A stretch of DNA of 64,000 nucleotides from Gudongella sp046224405 (GCF_046224405.1 NZ_JBJXRK010000010.1:5495-69494); one strand, 5' to 3'; shown: positions 7,231 through 16,353, counted from the stretch's first letter. The notes: generated by a model not told the origin, from the letters alone. A program made the numbers and translations.

Positions 7231-8232
7231 ATGAAAAAATATAGAATTGCTACTTTTGATTTTGCTACTGAAGATATATATGAGGTTATTAGAAATCAAT
7301 TTCCACCTAATTTTGAGCTTTTGACATTAACTGATGGATCGTTGGAGGACAGAATAAGGATTGGAAAGGAAGCTGACTTCTTTATTGCAGCAACAGGAGC
7401 AATTCCTACAGAGGTAATTGCTCAGGCTGAAAATCTCAAGATGATTCAGCAACAAGGCGTTGGTTTTGACAAGACGGACGTTGAGCTTGCAACGGAGAGA
7501 GGAATTGAAGTTTGTATTACTCCTGAGGGGACATCTATTGGTGTTGCAGAGCATGTAGTCCTTCTTATTCTCGCTGTCTACAAGAAAATAATAAAGATTT
7601 CAAATGAGATGTATGAAGGTAAATTCCCAATGTGGGACTATAGAACAGAATGCTTTGAAATAAATGGTAAGACAACTGGCTTTGTAGGATTTGGAAGAAT
7701 AGCCAGGGAATCTGCCACAAGGCTTCAGGCATTTAATTCAAATATTGTGTTCTATGACAGCTATGTGAATATGAGCAAGGAGGAGCAGAAGCAACTGAAT
7801 GTGAGGCAGGTTGGTTCCTTGGATGAACTTCTTCAGGAATCAGATATTGTGAGTATTCACGTTCCATCAAATGATGAAACTAAAGGCATAGTGGACAAGG
7901 AATTTTTCAGAAAGATGAAGAACTCAGCAATTTTTATAAATACTGCAAGAGGTGATCTTGTAAATGAAGAGGATTTCTTTGAAGCTATGAGAAGTGGTAC
8001 AATTATGGGTGCTGGAATCGATGTTTTTCCAATGGAGCCACTTCAGACAGATAATGAATATATTAAGCTTCCAAATACTGTACTAACACCTCATGTATCA
8101 GCTGGCACAGTGGATGCACTAAAGGCTAAGATAAATCATGTGTGCGACAACATTAACAGATTCATAAATGGTGAGGAAACTCAACATTCTTTAAATAAAG
8201 ATCTTATTAAGATAAACACTGGTTCAAAGTAA
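7231..8232 (+). CDS. D-isomer-specific 2-hydroxyacid dehydrogenase (operon gene 4)
   Basis: 333 residues. The cofactor motif is G153-F-G155-R-I-A158, again with Ala at the last glycine; Asp176 suggests NAD. Catalytic Arg240 (NTARGDL), Glu269 (FPMEP) and His288 (LTPHVSA) are present. It begins 10 nt after the aldolase stop with GGTGG just upstream of the ATG, so it is in the same transcript. It could oxidise the imported hydroxy acid or reduce an aldolase product to regenerate NAD; the sequence does not decide. Confidence 0.9.
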   Translation: MKKYRIATFDFATEDIYEVIRNQFPPNFELLTLTDGSLEDRIRIGKEADFFIAATGAIPTEVIAQAENLKMIQQQGVGFDKTDVELATERGIEVCITPEGTSIGVAEHVVLLILAVYKKIIKISNEMYEGKFPMWDYRTECFEINGKTTGFVGFGRIARESATRLQAFNSNIVFYDSYVNMSKEEQKQLNVRQVGSLDELLQESDIVSIHVPSNDETKGIVDKEFFRKMKNSAIFINTARGDLVNEEDFFEAMRSGTIMGAGIDVFPMEPLQTDNEYIKLPNTVLTPHVSAGTVDALKAKINHVCDNINRFINGEETQHSLNKDLIKINTGSK

Positions 8233-8281
8233 GCTTATATCTTAAGCTGCTTGAATAATAAATTAGAAAAGAGGGGTTTAA

Positions 8282-9310
8282 ATGAAAAAGAATTTAATTG
8301 CATTGGTATTGGTTTTGATTATGACTATGACCTTTGTAGCAGGATGTTCACAGGATTCAGGCGGAAGTACACCTCCAGAGAACAGCGAACCTTCAGCTGA
8401 AAATACGGGTGGAGCAGGAAACTATCCAAACAAGCCCATCACTGTAAATGTAGGTTTCTCAGCGGGGGGATCATCGGATGTAATGGTAAGATTACTTGCT
8501 AATACTATGGAAAAGTACATAGGACAGCCAGTGGTAGTTGTTAACAAGCCTGGTGCAGGTGGATGGGTAGCTTGGGAAGAACTTGCTAAATCTACTAAGG
8601 CTGATGGATACACTTTCTCATTGATTAACTCACCAAACATTACTTTAGGTGCTTATGACCCAGTTAATCCAAGAGAGTTAACAATCGATGATTTTGATCT
8701 TTTAGCAAATCAAGTTACAGATTTCAGCGTTTTGGCAATAAGAAAAGATGAAACTAGATTTACTGACCTTGATTCATTGGTGAAGTTTGCTCAAGAGAAT
8801 ACTTTACTATCAGCTTGTTCTGCAATAGGGATAATATCTGACGATGCAACGGTTACAGAATTTTTCAATATGAACTATGGAACTGATTTCCAGATAGTTC
8901 AAACTGGTGGAGCCAAAGAAAGTGAGACAATGTTCCTTTCAGGTGATACAGATGTTCTTGCAGCAAACATAGGAGATATTTTACCTCAGTACAGGAATGG
9001 TGATTATAAGATAGTTGCAGTATTCTCTTCAGAGAGAGTTGATCTTATGCCTGATGTACTGACTGCAAAAGAGCAAGGTTATGGAGACATTGAAATGTAT
9101 TCTGCAAGAGGGTATGCTTTGCCTAAGGGAGTAGATCCAGAAATAAGGGAAATCCTTAAGGATGCTCTTGAGCAAGCAATTAAGGATCCTGAAGTTGTAT
9201 CAAAACTTGAAGAACTTGGTGCTGCAACAGACTACATGGAGGGTGAGGAATATTATAATTTCCTTCAGCAAAATATCATTAACTCAAAACAGATTTATGG
9301 AATAGAGTAA
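8282..9310 (+). CDS. tctC: TctC/Bug-family periplasmic-type solute-binding lipoprotein
   Basis: 342 residues. A lipoprotein signal peptide ends in VAGC with the lipidated Cys22, followed by a Ser/Gly/Glu-rich linker. The mature part has the Bug-fold features: YPNKPITVNVGFSAGGSSDVMVR near residue 50 and KPGAGGWVAWEEL near residue 90, regions that bind carboxylate ligands in this family. It is the substrate receptor of the tripartite tricarboxylate transporter encoded with the next two genes. GAGGGG lies upstream of the ATG. Known family ligands include citrate, other di- and tricarboxylates and some aromatic or amino acids; the dehydrogenase/aldolase context favours a hydroxy-carboxylate. Confidence 0.92.
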   Translation: MKKNLIALVLVLIMTMTFVAGCSQDSGGSTPPENSEPSAENTGGAGNYPNKPITVNVGFSAGGSSDVMVRLLANTMEKYIGQPVVVVNKPGAGGWVAWEELAKSTKADGYTFSLINSPNITLGAYDPVNPRELTIDDFDLLANQVTDFSVLAIRKDETRFTDLDSLVKFAQENTLLSACSAIGIISDDATVTEFFNMNYGTDFQIVQTGGAKESETMFLSGDTDVLAANIGDILPQYRNGDYKIVAVFSSERVDLMPDVLTAKEQGYGDIEMYSARGYALPKGVDPEIREILKDALEQAIKDPEVVSKLEELGAATDYMEGEEYYNFLQQNIINSKQIYGIE

Positions 9311-9366
9311 TATAATTGGGGGGTACTTATGTACTCCCTAATATATACATTGAAGGGAGGATTAAG

Positions 9367-9813
9367 TTGAATACTAAGAATATTCATCAGGATGTTTTTA
9401 TTAGCATAGTAATATTTTTATCCCTTGGATTTCTATTTATGGTTTCATTAAACATAAAGGGAGATTCAGGCTTGTTCCCAAGATTGGTAATTGGGGGACT
9501 AGCGCTGCTCAATACAGTTCTTTTATTTAGAGGTTTGATGAAAACGAAAGAAGCAAACGCTAATAATCGTGAGGTTGAGAATACAATAAATCTAGAGACG
9601 ATAAAATGGCCATTAATAGTACTGGCTGTATCAGTAGTTTATGTTGCAATTTTTAATTTTACAAATTTTTTCGTTGCTTCAACTGTATTTTTAATAGGAT
9701 TGATGAAACTTTATAAAATGAAATCATGGAAAACAATAATACTGGTAACTTTGGCTTTCAACATTTTCATATACCTTGGATTTGTATTGGCGCTAAATGT
9801 ACCGTTAATCTAA
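9367..9813 (+). CDS. tctB: TctB small membrane subunit of tripartite tricarboxylate transporter
   Basis: 148 residues with four predicted membrane segments (for example DVFISIVIFLSLGFLFMVS, GLFPRLVIGGLALLNTVLL, WPLIVLAVSVVYVAIF, TIILVTLAFNIFIYLGFVLA), the typical TctB layout. The start is assigned to TTG at 9367: GGGAGG lies 6-7 nt upstream and the protein then has normal TctB length, whereas the longer frame from 9316 begins inside the spacer. It lies between the binding protein and the large permease subunit. Confidence 0.85.
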   Translation: MNTKNIHQDVFISIVIFLSLGFLFMVSLNIKGDSGLFPRLVIGGLALLNTVLLFRGLMKTKEANANNREVENTINLETIKWPLIVLAVSVVYVAIFNFTNFFVASTVFLIGLMKLYKMKSWKTIILVTLAFNIFIYLGFVLALNVPLI

Positions 9814-9829
9814 CGAGAGGAGGGTTTTA

Positions 9830-11371
9830 ATGCAAGCACTTGAAATATTGGGAATGGTATTGAGTCTTGATGTTATTGTCGCACTGCTCATAGGTTTGAC
9901 GGTATCCATCATTATGGGAGCATTGCCGGGTCTGAGTGCAACGATGGCAGTAGCATTATTGATACCTGTAACTTTTGGAATGAATCCCATAGCTGGTTTG
10001 GTAATGCTTACAGCTGTATATACAGGAGCTGTATACGGAGGCTCAATCACTGCAATTCTATTACATACTCCCGGAACACCTGCATCAGCAGCAACTGCAA
10101 TAGACGGATATGCAATGGCTCAGAAAGGCGAAGGCTTCAAAGCAATAGGTGTAGCTACGGTTTCATCTGTAATTGGAGGAACAATTTCAGCTTTGGCACT
10201 TATTTTTCTTGCTCCGCCATTGGCACAAGTATCACTGAAATTTGGACCTTTGGAATACTTTTTCATGGCAGTATTTGGTCTTACCATAATTGGAAGTCTC
10301 GCTGGAGATTCGATGATAAAGGGACTCATGGGAGGTTTACTAGGCCTCTTCATTGGAATAATTGGTTTGGACCAAATGAGTGGAATCCCCCGGTTTACAT
10401 TTGGAATACTAGCCCTTGAAAGTGGAATATCAATGGTACCAGCAATGATTGGTATGTTTTCGCTTTCTCAGGTAATGATTATGACTGAAGATATTTTCAA
10501 GGGGAAATCTATGTTAACAGATGATACAGGGACCCTTTTGAAGGGTAGATTCTTACCTACAATGAAGGAAATGAAAATTCTTTTGCCTACCATAATAAAA
10601 TCATCAATTATTGGTGTATTCGTAGGAATACTTCCTGGAGCGGGTGGAGATATAGGCTCCTGGGTTGGTTATAATGAAGCAAAAAGATCCTCAAAAAATC
10701 CAGAAAAGTTCGGACATGGTGCTATGGAAGGAATCGCAGCAGCTGAGTCAGCAAACAATGCTGTAACAGGTGGGGCTCTTATTCCTCTACTTACTTTAGG
10801 AATACCAGGAAGTGCAGTAGCCGCGATATTACTGGGTGGTCTGATGATTCAAGGACTATCACCGGGTTATGAACTATTCAGCAAATACGCTGATATTACA
10901 TATTCTGTGATGTATGGTTTCCTGCTGGCAAATGTATTCATGGGATTCATTGGTTATGTCATATCCAAGCAAGCTGTCAAGTTGTCAAAGGTTCCGATGA
11001 CAATACTTGGACCAGTAATTCTTGGATTGTCAGTAGTAGGTTCTTACGCTATTCAGAATAGTATGTTTGATGTTTACGTAATGGTTTTCTTTGGATTTCT
11101 GGGATATTTTATGAGAAAAGCAGGCTTTGGAACTGCACCTACCATTCTTGGAGTAATTCTTGGAACAATGATAGAGTCAAATTATAGAAGAGCACTTGTT
11201 TTGTCAAAGGGCAGCATGATAGGTTATTTCTTCTCTAGACCTATTGCTGTATTATTGTTCGGTCTGGTAATAGTATCCATGTTTGCTCCTGTGGTAATGA
11301 AAAAATTGCAATCAAAGATGAAGGCTGATTTCGATGAGTTAGTCTCAGATGAAGATAGGGATATGGAATAG
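9830..11371 (+). CDS. tctA: TctA large permease subunit of tripartite tricarboxylate transporter
   Basis: 513 residues and about eleven to twelve hydrophobic segments. Two family hallmarks are present: GALPGLSATMAVALLIP near residue 30 and GILPGAGGDIGSWVGYNEAKR near residue 270. A second conserved stretch, GHGAMEGIAAAESANNAVTGG, follows, then LTLGIPGSAVAAILLGGLMIQG. It is the main transport subunit working with TctB and the TctC receptor, driven by an ion gradient. AGGAGGG precedes the ATG. Confidence 0.95.
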   Translation: MQALEILGMVLSLDVIVALLIGLTVSIIMGALPGLSATMAVALLIPVTFGMNPIAGLVMLTAVYTGAVYGGSITAILLHTPGTPASAATAIDGYAMAQKGEGFKAIGVATVSSVIGGTISALALIFLAPPLAQVSLKFGPLEYFFMAVFGLTIIGSLAGDSMIKGLMGGLLGLFIGIIGLDQMSGIPRFTFGILALESGISMVPAMIGMFSLSQVMIMTEDIFKGKSMLTDDTGTLLKGRFLPTMKEMKILLPTIIKSSIIGVFVGILPGAGGDIGSWVGYNEAKRSSKNPEKFGHGAMEGIAAAESANNAVTGGALIPLLTLGIPGSAVAAILLGGLMIQGLSPGYELFSKYADITYSVMYGFLLANVFMGFIGYVISKQAVKLSKVPMTILGPVILGLSVVGSYAIQNSMFDVYVMVFFGFLGYFMRKAGFGTAPTILGVILGTMIESNYRRALVLSKGSMIGYFFSRPIAVLLFGLVIVSMFAPVVMKKLQSKMKADFDELVSDEDRDME

Positions 11372-11386
11372 ACAGGAGATGGAACT

Positions 11387-12322
11387 ATGAAAACATATAT
11401 ATTTGACCCAATTCACCAGGTTGCTCTGGATGCTGCCAATGAGATAGGTGAAATTGTTAAATGGGATAATCCAGAAGTAAAAGAGTACTCTGATGCAGAA
11501 GCGATAATCGTAAGAACAACCATAGTGGATAAAAATAGAATCGATTCAATGCCAAAGCTAAGAATAATTGCAAAGCATGGAATCGGTACTGATAATATAG
11601 ATCTTAAATATGCAAAGGAAAAAGGAATATTTGTAACCAACACCCCGACAGCAAATATGACTTCAGTGGCAGAACTAGCAGTAACACTAGCACTTAGCTG
11701 TGCGCGACAAATTCCAAGAAGTAATATGCTTACGAAAAATGGTCTTGAAATCCTTGCACCCAGAGAATTGACAGGCTTGGAATTGTCGGGAAAGACAGTA
11801 GGTCTTATTGGTGCTGGCAGGATTGGGCAAAAGATAGGGGAAATATTCCGTGAGGGCCTTGGTATGAATTTAAGTTGCTATGATCCATACCTTAGTGAGG
11901 AGTTAGCGGACAAGCTAGGTCTAAAAAAATACGACAAGCTATTGGACATGCTAAGAGATGCAGACGTTGTATCAATATCCGTGCCCTTGACTGAATCAAC
12001 AATTAATCTTATTGCTGAAAAAGAGCTGGAAGCAATGAAAGAGACTGCAATACTTGTTAATACCGCCAGAGGTAAGATTGTCAACGAGAAGGCACTTTAT
12101 GAAGCGCTATTGAATAACAGGATAAAATATGCTGCCATGGATGTGTTCGAAATTGAGCCTCCCAAGAAAGACAACCCTCTTTTGAGTCTAGATAATTTTA
12201 TAGCTACACCCCATATTGGTGCAGCAACTGAAGAAGCCCTTGTCAATATGGGCTTGACAGCAGTTGAAGAGATAAAAATGGTCTTACAAGGAAAGACACC
12301 AAGATACATTGTAAACCAGTAA
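11387..12322 (+). CDS. D-isomer-specific 2-hydroxyacid dehydrogenase (last gene of operon)
   Basis: 311 residues. An intact glycine motif G142-A-G144-R-I-G147 and Asp166 (CYDPYL) indicate NAD. Catalytic Arg228 (NTARGKI), Glu257 (FEIEP) and His276 (TPHIGAA) are present. ACAGGAG precedes the ATG, 15 nt after tctA. It is closer to the canonical SerA/GyaR form than the other two dehydrogenases of the operon, which lack the last glycine. A strong terminator follows. Confidence 0.9.
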   Translation: MKTYIFDPIHQVALDAANEIGEIVKWDNPEVKEYSDAEAIIVRTTIVDKNRIDSMPKLRIIAKHGIGTDNIDLKYAKEKGIFVTNTPTANMTSVAELAVTLALSCARQIPRSNMLTKNGLEILAPRELTGLELSGKTVGLIGAGRIGQKIGEIFREGLGMNLSCYDPYLSEELADKLGLKKYDKLLDMLRDADVVSISVPLTESTINLIAEKELEAMKETAILVNTARGKIVNEKALYEALLNNRIKYAAMDVFEIEPPKKDNPLLSLDNFIATPHIGAATEEALVNMGLTAVEEIKMVLQGKTPRYIVNQ

Positions 12323-12355
12323 GAATTACCCCCCCCTCATATATTATTAAACAAG

Positions 12356-12403
12356 CAATCTCACTTGGTCAAAATGCAACCAAGTGAGATTGTTTGCTTT
12401 TTT
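12356..12403 (+). terminator. Operon terminator
   Basis: Perfect 14-bp stem (12356-12369 with 12379-12392), 9-nt loop, T-rich tail at 12393-12403. It separates the operon from the convergent alanine dehydrogenase gene. Confidence 0.9.
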
Positions 12404-12410
12404 CAATGAA

Positions 12411-13526
12411 TCAAATGACCGTTTCAAGTCTTGAATATGGCAGATCCAGGGATCTTGCAAGGCTTTCGTAGGTGCACTTACCGTCAATGACGTTGACTCC
12501 CTCCCTCAGGCTGTTGTCAAAGTCAAGTGCCTTGTTCAGGCCATTGTCAGCCAGCTTCACAACATAAGGCAGTGTTGCATTGGTAAGGGCATAGGTTGCG
12601 GTTCTGGCATATGCTCCCGGCATGTTGGCTACGCTGTAGTGGATGACCCCATGCTTGACATACACTGGATCGTCATGGGTTGTTGCATGGTCTATTGTCT
12701 CCACAACACCACCCTGGTCGATTGCAACATCCACAATTACAGAACCCACACGCATTGAACGGACCATATCCTCTGTAACAAGCTTGGGGGCCTTTGCTCC
12801 TGGAATAAGGATTCCGCTTATCAGAAGGTCCGTATCCCTGATCTCCTCGGCAAGTGAAAACTCATTAAGGATGACCGTCTTGATCTTCGAGCCGTAAAGT
12901 TCATCAAGATATATCAACTTGGAGGCGCTCTTGTTTAGGACCGTCACATCCGCTCCCAAGCCTACAGCCATCTTGGTGGCGTTCATTCCAACTGTACCTG
13001 CACCGAGAATTGTAACCTTGGCGGGCTTTACTCCAGGTACCCCTGAAAGAAGTATTCCGCTGCCTCCCTTTGCCTTAGATAGAAACTCGGCTCCAACTAG
13101 CACTGACATTCTTCCGGCAACCTCACTCATGGGTGTCAATAGGGGAAGTGACCCATCATCAAGCTGCACCGTCTCATATGCTATCCCTGTTATCCTCTTA
13201 TCCAAAAGATCCTTGGCCAGCTGGGGTGCTGCAGCAAGGTGAAGATAGGTGAACAGAAGCTGTCCTTCCTTTAGTAACACAACCTCCTCAGGCTGTGGTT
13301 CCTTGACCTTTACAATCATGTCAGAAGCCTGGAAGACCTCCTCAGCAGTCTGGACTATTTCAGCCCCAACCTTTGAATACTCCTCATCACTGAATCCGCT
13401 GCCCCTTCCAGCATCCTTCTGCACCAACACCCTGTGTCCCCTGTTTGCAAGTGTATGAACACCTGCAGGGGTCATTGCAACTCGGTTCTCATTGTTCTTT
13501 ATTTCCTTTGGTACTCCGATAATCAT
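12411..13526 (-). CDS. ald: Alanine dehydrogenase
   Basis: 371 residues, full length. The N-terminal MIIGVPKEIKNNENRVAMTP, the lyase-like SGFSDEEY region and the NAD-binding G-x-G-x2-G (ILGAGTVGMNATKMA, about residues 174-188) match Ald from Bacillus-type bacteria. The C-terminal signature (ANMPGAYARTATYALTNATLPY) is also typical. It catalyses L-alanine plus NAD to pyruvate, ammonia and NADH in the cytoplasm. Convergent with the hydroxy-acid operon, it could exchange alanine and pyruvate with the alanine-glyoxylate aminotransferase upstream. GGAGGG precedes the start. Confidence 0.96.
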   Translation of the reverse strand: MIIGVPKEIKNNENRVAMTPAGVHTLANRGHRVLVQKDAGRGSGFSDEEYSKVGAEIVQTAEEVFQASDMIVKVKEPQPEEVVLLKEGQLLFTYLHLAAAPQLAKDLLDKRITGIAYETVQLDDGSLPLLTPMSEVAGRMSVLVGAEFLSKAKGGSGILLSGVPGVKPAKVTILGAGTVGMNATKMAVGLGADVTVLNKSASKLIYLDELYGSKIKTVILNEFSLAEEIRDTDLLISGILIPGAKAPKLVTEDMVRSMRVGSVIVDVAIDQGGVVETIDHATTHDDPVYVKHGVIHYSVANMPGAYARTATYALTNATLPYVVKLADNGLNKALDFDNSLREGVNVIDGKCTYESLARSLDLPYSRLETVI

Positions 13527-13640
13527 AAAAATATCCCTCCAATATTTAATTGTTTAAAGCTATAGTACAGCAACTCGCCAATGATGTAAATTCTAATATA
13601 GACTGTCATCTATTCATTGATGGAATAGAATGGTATATAT

Positions 13641-13680
13641 TAAAAAAGAGTCTTACCCTTAAAAAACGTGGTAAGACCCC
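13641..13680 (-). terminator. Terminator of the Usp gene (minus strand)
   Basis: 8-bp stem (13650-13657 with 13670-13677) preceded on the plus strand by A-runs at 13642-13647, which read as a U-tract on the minus strand, directly after the Usp stop. Confidence 0.8.
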
Positions 13681-13685
13681 TCATA

Positions 13686-14144
13686 TCATTCTGATTCAAC
13701 GTCCTCGTTGACCACCAGTACAGGACAGGGTGCATCTGAGACTACCCTCTGGGAAACTGATCCCAGGAAAAACCTCTGCACCTTTGAATATCCCCTTCTA
13801 CCCATTACTATCAAGTCTGCGTCAATGTACTTTGCATGGCTGATTATTTCTTCGTAGGGTTCTCCCACCATTATATCCTTGGTGCATACAATATCCCTAC
13901 AGTTAAGTCCATCAACGAATTCATCAAGCATCCTTCTCTGCCTATCCGTCAAACCCTCGACGACCTTTCTCATGTCACCTGCATATCCAATCCCACCACC
14001 AACGGCAGTTCCAATCAACTCAGGTCTTTTCACTACTGCAAAGAACGTGATCTCACTGCCATATGTCTCAGCCACGTCAATGGCCAGCAGGGCAGCCTTC
14101 ATGGAGGCAGGTGAACCGTCCACCGGTACAAGTATCCTCTTCAT
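13686..14144 (-). CDS. Universal stress protein (UspA family)
   Basis: 152 residues, a single Usp domain. It begins MKRILVPVDGSPASMKAAL and ends with GRRGYSKVQRFFLGSVSQRV then PCPVLVV, the ATP-binding G-x2-G-x9-G-S pattern. The ending closely matches the partial Usp at the left end of the window. It is a cytoplasmic nucleotide-binding protein; no partner gene indicates a more specific job. Its promoter region is shared with the divergent FMN-binding protein gene. Confidence 0.93.
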   Translation of the reverse strand: MKRILVPVDGSPASMKAALLAIDVAETYGSEITFFAVVKRPELIGTAVGGGIGYAGDMRKVVEGLTDRQRRMLDEFVDGLNCRDIVCTKDIMVGEPYEEIISHAKYIDADLIVMGRRGYSKVQRFFLGSVSQRVVSDAPCPVLVVNEDVESE

Positions 14145-14311
14145 GGTCCTCCTCCAATCTTTAAAGTTTTTTTCTTCCTATTTTTTATATACCCTTAGGA
14201 AGTGACATTATGCACTTTGGAAACCGGGTCCAATTTAAAGAACTGATGGAGGACGAGTATTGAAATAGCTAATTAACAACATATGTTCAATTCAAATATG
14301 GCCTCATGCTC

Positions 14312-14340
14312 TTGTGATGTGCCTCCTTTTTTGGTATTAT
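14312..14340 (+). promoter_or_regulatory. Sigma-A promoter of the FMN-binding protein gene
   Basis: TTGTGA at 14312-14317, 17-bp spacer, TATTAT at 14335-14340. The start codon lies about 75 nt downstream. Confidence 0.65.
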
Positions 14341-14414
14341 ATTCTAGATGATGGGTTTTAATGCCCAGTAAGCCATATACATAATTTAATTACATATGAA
14401 AAGGAGAAGTGAAA

Positions 14415-15989
14415 ATGCCAAAGAGTAGAGGACTTAGTTTTATTATTATCGCTCTGGTATCAGTTGCAGTGCTGTTTATTGGAGGCAGCATGATGAACTC
14501 AGGAGGAGGAGCATTTGCAGACATACCAGACGGAGTATACGAGGGTACCAGTGATGCAGGTATGCATCCAGGCCTTAAGGTAGCGGTAACATTTGAGGGC
14601 GGAAAGATAACCAATGTGGAGGTTGTTGAGCATAGTGAGACAGATGGAATATCTGACCCGGCCATAGAGGGAGTTCCAGCGGCTATAGTTGCAGCAAACT
14701 CAACAGAGGTTGATGTTGTATCAGGAGCAACCCTTACATCAAACGCAATTATCGAAGCCGTTAACAATGCAATAGCAGTGGCATCAGGTAATGCACCTGC
14801 AGTGGAATATGCAGACGGAACCTACATTGGAACAAGTGACAAGGGAATGAACCCAGGGCTTAAGGTTTCAGTGACAGTTGAAGGTGGAAAGATCACAAAG
14901 GTTGAAGTCATTGAGCATGACGAGACACCTGGAATAGCAGATCCTGCAATCGAGGGAGTACCGGCAGCAATCGTTGAAGCTGGTTCACCAAGCGTAGATG
15001 TTGTATCTGGAGCAACATTGACTTCTGAAGCAATTATGGATGCAGTTCAGAATGCACTTTCAGGAGGATCCTCAGAGGAGCCAGCTGAGGAAGAGCCTGC
15101 AGCTGAGGAACCAGACATTGCAAGCATACCAGACGGAACCTACGAGGGAGTAAGTGATGCAGGAATGCATGCAGGTCTTAAGGTAGCCGTTACAGTTGAA
15201 GGTGGAAAGATCACTAAGGTTGAAGTTTTGGCTCATGACGAGACACCTGGAATCTCAGACCCGGCAATCGAGGGAGTTCCAGCGGCAATCGTTGAGGCAA
15301 ACAGCACAATGGTTGATGTAGTGTCAGGAGCCACCTACACATCAGATGCCATAATGGAAGCAGCAAGATTTGCCCTTATGGAAGGTGCAGCAAGCGGAAA
15401 TTCCGGAGCGGCAGACGGTCCTGTAACATATGTTGACGGAACCTACGAGGGTGTAAGCGATGCAGGAATGCACGCAGGACTTAAGGTTTCAGTGACGGTT
15501 GAAGGCGGAATCATAACAAACGTTGAGGTAGTGGCTCACGAAGAGACACCAGGAATATCAGACCCGGCAATCGAGGGAGTTCCAGCGGCCATTGTTGAGG
15601 CGAATTCACCAAATGTTGATGTAGTGTCAGGAGCCACCTACACATCAGATGCAATAATCGAAGCTGTCAGCCTGGCTCTTGAGGGAGCTGTTGCAGAAGC
15701 CGGAGCAGCACCTGCAGCGGAGTACACTGACGGAACCTACGAGGGAGTAAGCGATGCAGGAATGCACGCAGGCCTTAAGGTTTCAGTGACGGTTGAAGGC
15801 GGAAAAATAACAAACGTTGAGGTAGTGGCTCACGAAGAGACACCAGGAATATCAGACCCGGCAATCGAGGGAGTTCCTGCAGCGATCGTTGCAGCAAACT
15901 CAACAGAGGTTGACGTTGTATCAGGAGCCACCTACACATCAGATGCAATAATTGAAGCTGTTGGATTTGCACTTGAGGGAGCCCGATAA
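14415..15989 (+). CDS. Membrane-anchored protein with five tandem FMN-binding (flavinylation) domains
   Basis: 524 residues. An N-terminal uncleaved-signal-like helix (GLSFIIIALVSVAVLFIGG, residues 5-23) is followed by five FMN_bind-type domains. Each runs from a DG-x-Y-x-G start to an SGAT-x-TS motif. Covalent flavin attachment in RnfG, NqrC and PplA uses the Thr of S/T-G-A-T; the matching residues here are Thr106, 201, 307, 408 and 506. A Glu/Pro-rich linker near 220-235 separates domains 2 and 3. The likely role is extracytoplasmic electron transfer by FMN attached by an ApbE-type flavin transferase, which is not in this window. AAGGAG places the start at 14415 rather than the GTG at 14409. 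The gene is monocistronic, between a promoter and a strong terminator. Confidence 0.88.
   Translation: MPKSRGLSFIIIALVSVAVLFIGGSMMNSGGGAFADIPDGVYEGTSDAGMHPGLKVAVTFEGGKITNVEVVEHSETDGISDPAIEGVPAAIVAANSTEVDVVSGATLTSNAIIEAVNNAIAVASGNAPAVEYADGTYIGTSDKGMNPGLKVSVTVEGGKITKVEVIEHDETPGIADPAIEGVPAAIVEAGSPSVDVVSGATLTSEAIMDAVQNALSGGSSEEPAEEEPAAEEPDIASIPDGTYEGVSDAGMHAGLKVAVTVEGGKITKVEVLAHDETPGISDPAIEGVPAAIVEANSTMVDVVSGATYTSDAIMEAARFALMEGAASGNSGAADGPVTYVDGTYEGVSDAGMHAGLKVSVTVEGGIITNVEVVAHEETPGISDPAIEGVPAAIVEANSPNVDVVSGATYTSDAIIEAVSLALEGAVAEAGAAPAAEYTDGTYEGVSDAGMHAGLKVSVTVEGGKITNVEVVAHEETPGISDPAIEGVPAAIVAANSTEVDVVSGATYTSDAIIEAVGFALEGAR
14523..15980 (+). repeat. Five in-frame internal repeats of about 300 bp (FMN-binding domains)
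   Basis: Approximate units: 14523-14780, 14808-15059, 15123-15383, 15426-15683 and 15720-15980. Units 3-5 are most alike, sharing long near-identical DNA stretches such as the region coding for AGMHAGLKVSVTVEGG, which indicates recent duplication or gene conversion. Units 1 and 2 carry SGATLTS, units 3-5 SGATYTS. Confidence 0.85.
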
Positions 15990-16009
15990 TCTAAACAATA
16001 AATAAAGAA

Positions 16010-16050
16010 AAAGAGGCTATATCACAGATAATGTGGTATAGCCTCTTTTA
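16010..16050. terminator. Bidirectional terminator
   Basis: 16-bp stem (16010-16025 with 16033-16048) with A-rich left flank and T-rich right flank, between two convergent genes. Confidence 0.88.
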
Positions 16051-16055
16051 AAAAA

Positions 16056-16337
16056 TCACTTAAGACCCTCGTACATGGTAATTTCCTTGCTGATCACCAG
16101 GTCCTTGGTCTTTTCACCGTAGTTGGCAAAATGCTCGGTGGTGGTGTGGTACTTGAAGTCATCTTCCGACTTGTACTTCTCATAGAGGAAGACCTTGTTT
16201 CCAGCCATTGAAGCCTCGTAATTCAGGCATCCCGGCTCAGCCAGGCTCTTCTCGGAATTCTCCTTGATAAGCTGGATGAACTCATCCATCCTTTCAGGCC
16301 TGATCTCATACCTTACGGTTATTACATGTGCGCTCAT
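16056..16337 (-). CDS. Antibiotic biosynthesis monooxygenase (ABM) domain protein, YgiN-like
   Basis: 93 residues forming one ABM/dimeric alpha-beta-barrel domain: ITVRYEIRPERMDEFIQLIKE, SLAEPGCLNYEAS, VFLYEKYKSEDDFKYHTTTEHF. The family includes quinol monooxygenases and heme-degrading or unassigned small enzymes. The start at 16337 follows AAAGGGG; the longer open frame has no ribosome binding site. Function in this anaerobic-type genome is unclear. Confidence 0.8.
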   Translation of the reverse strand: MSAHVITVRYEIRPERMDEFIQLIKENSEKSLAEPGCLNYEASMAGNKVFLYEKYKSEDDFKYHTTTEHFANYGEKTKDLVISKEITMYEGLK

Positions 16338-16353
16338 GACAAAACCCCTTTCC

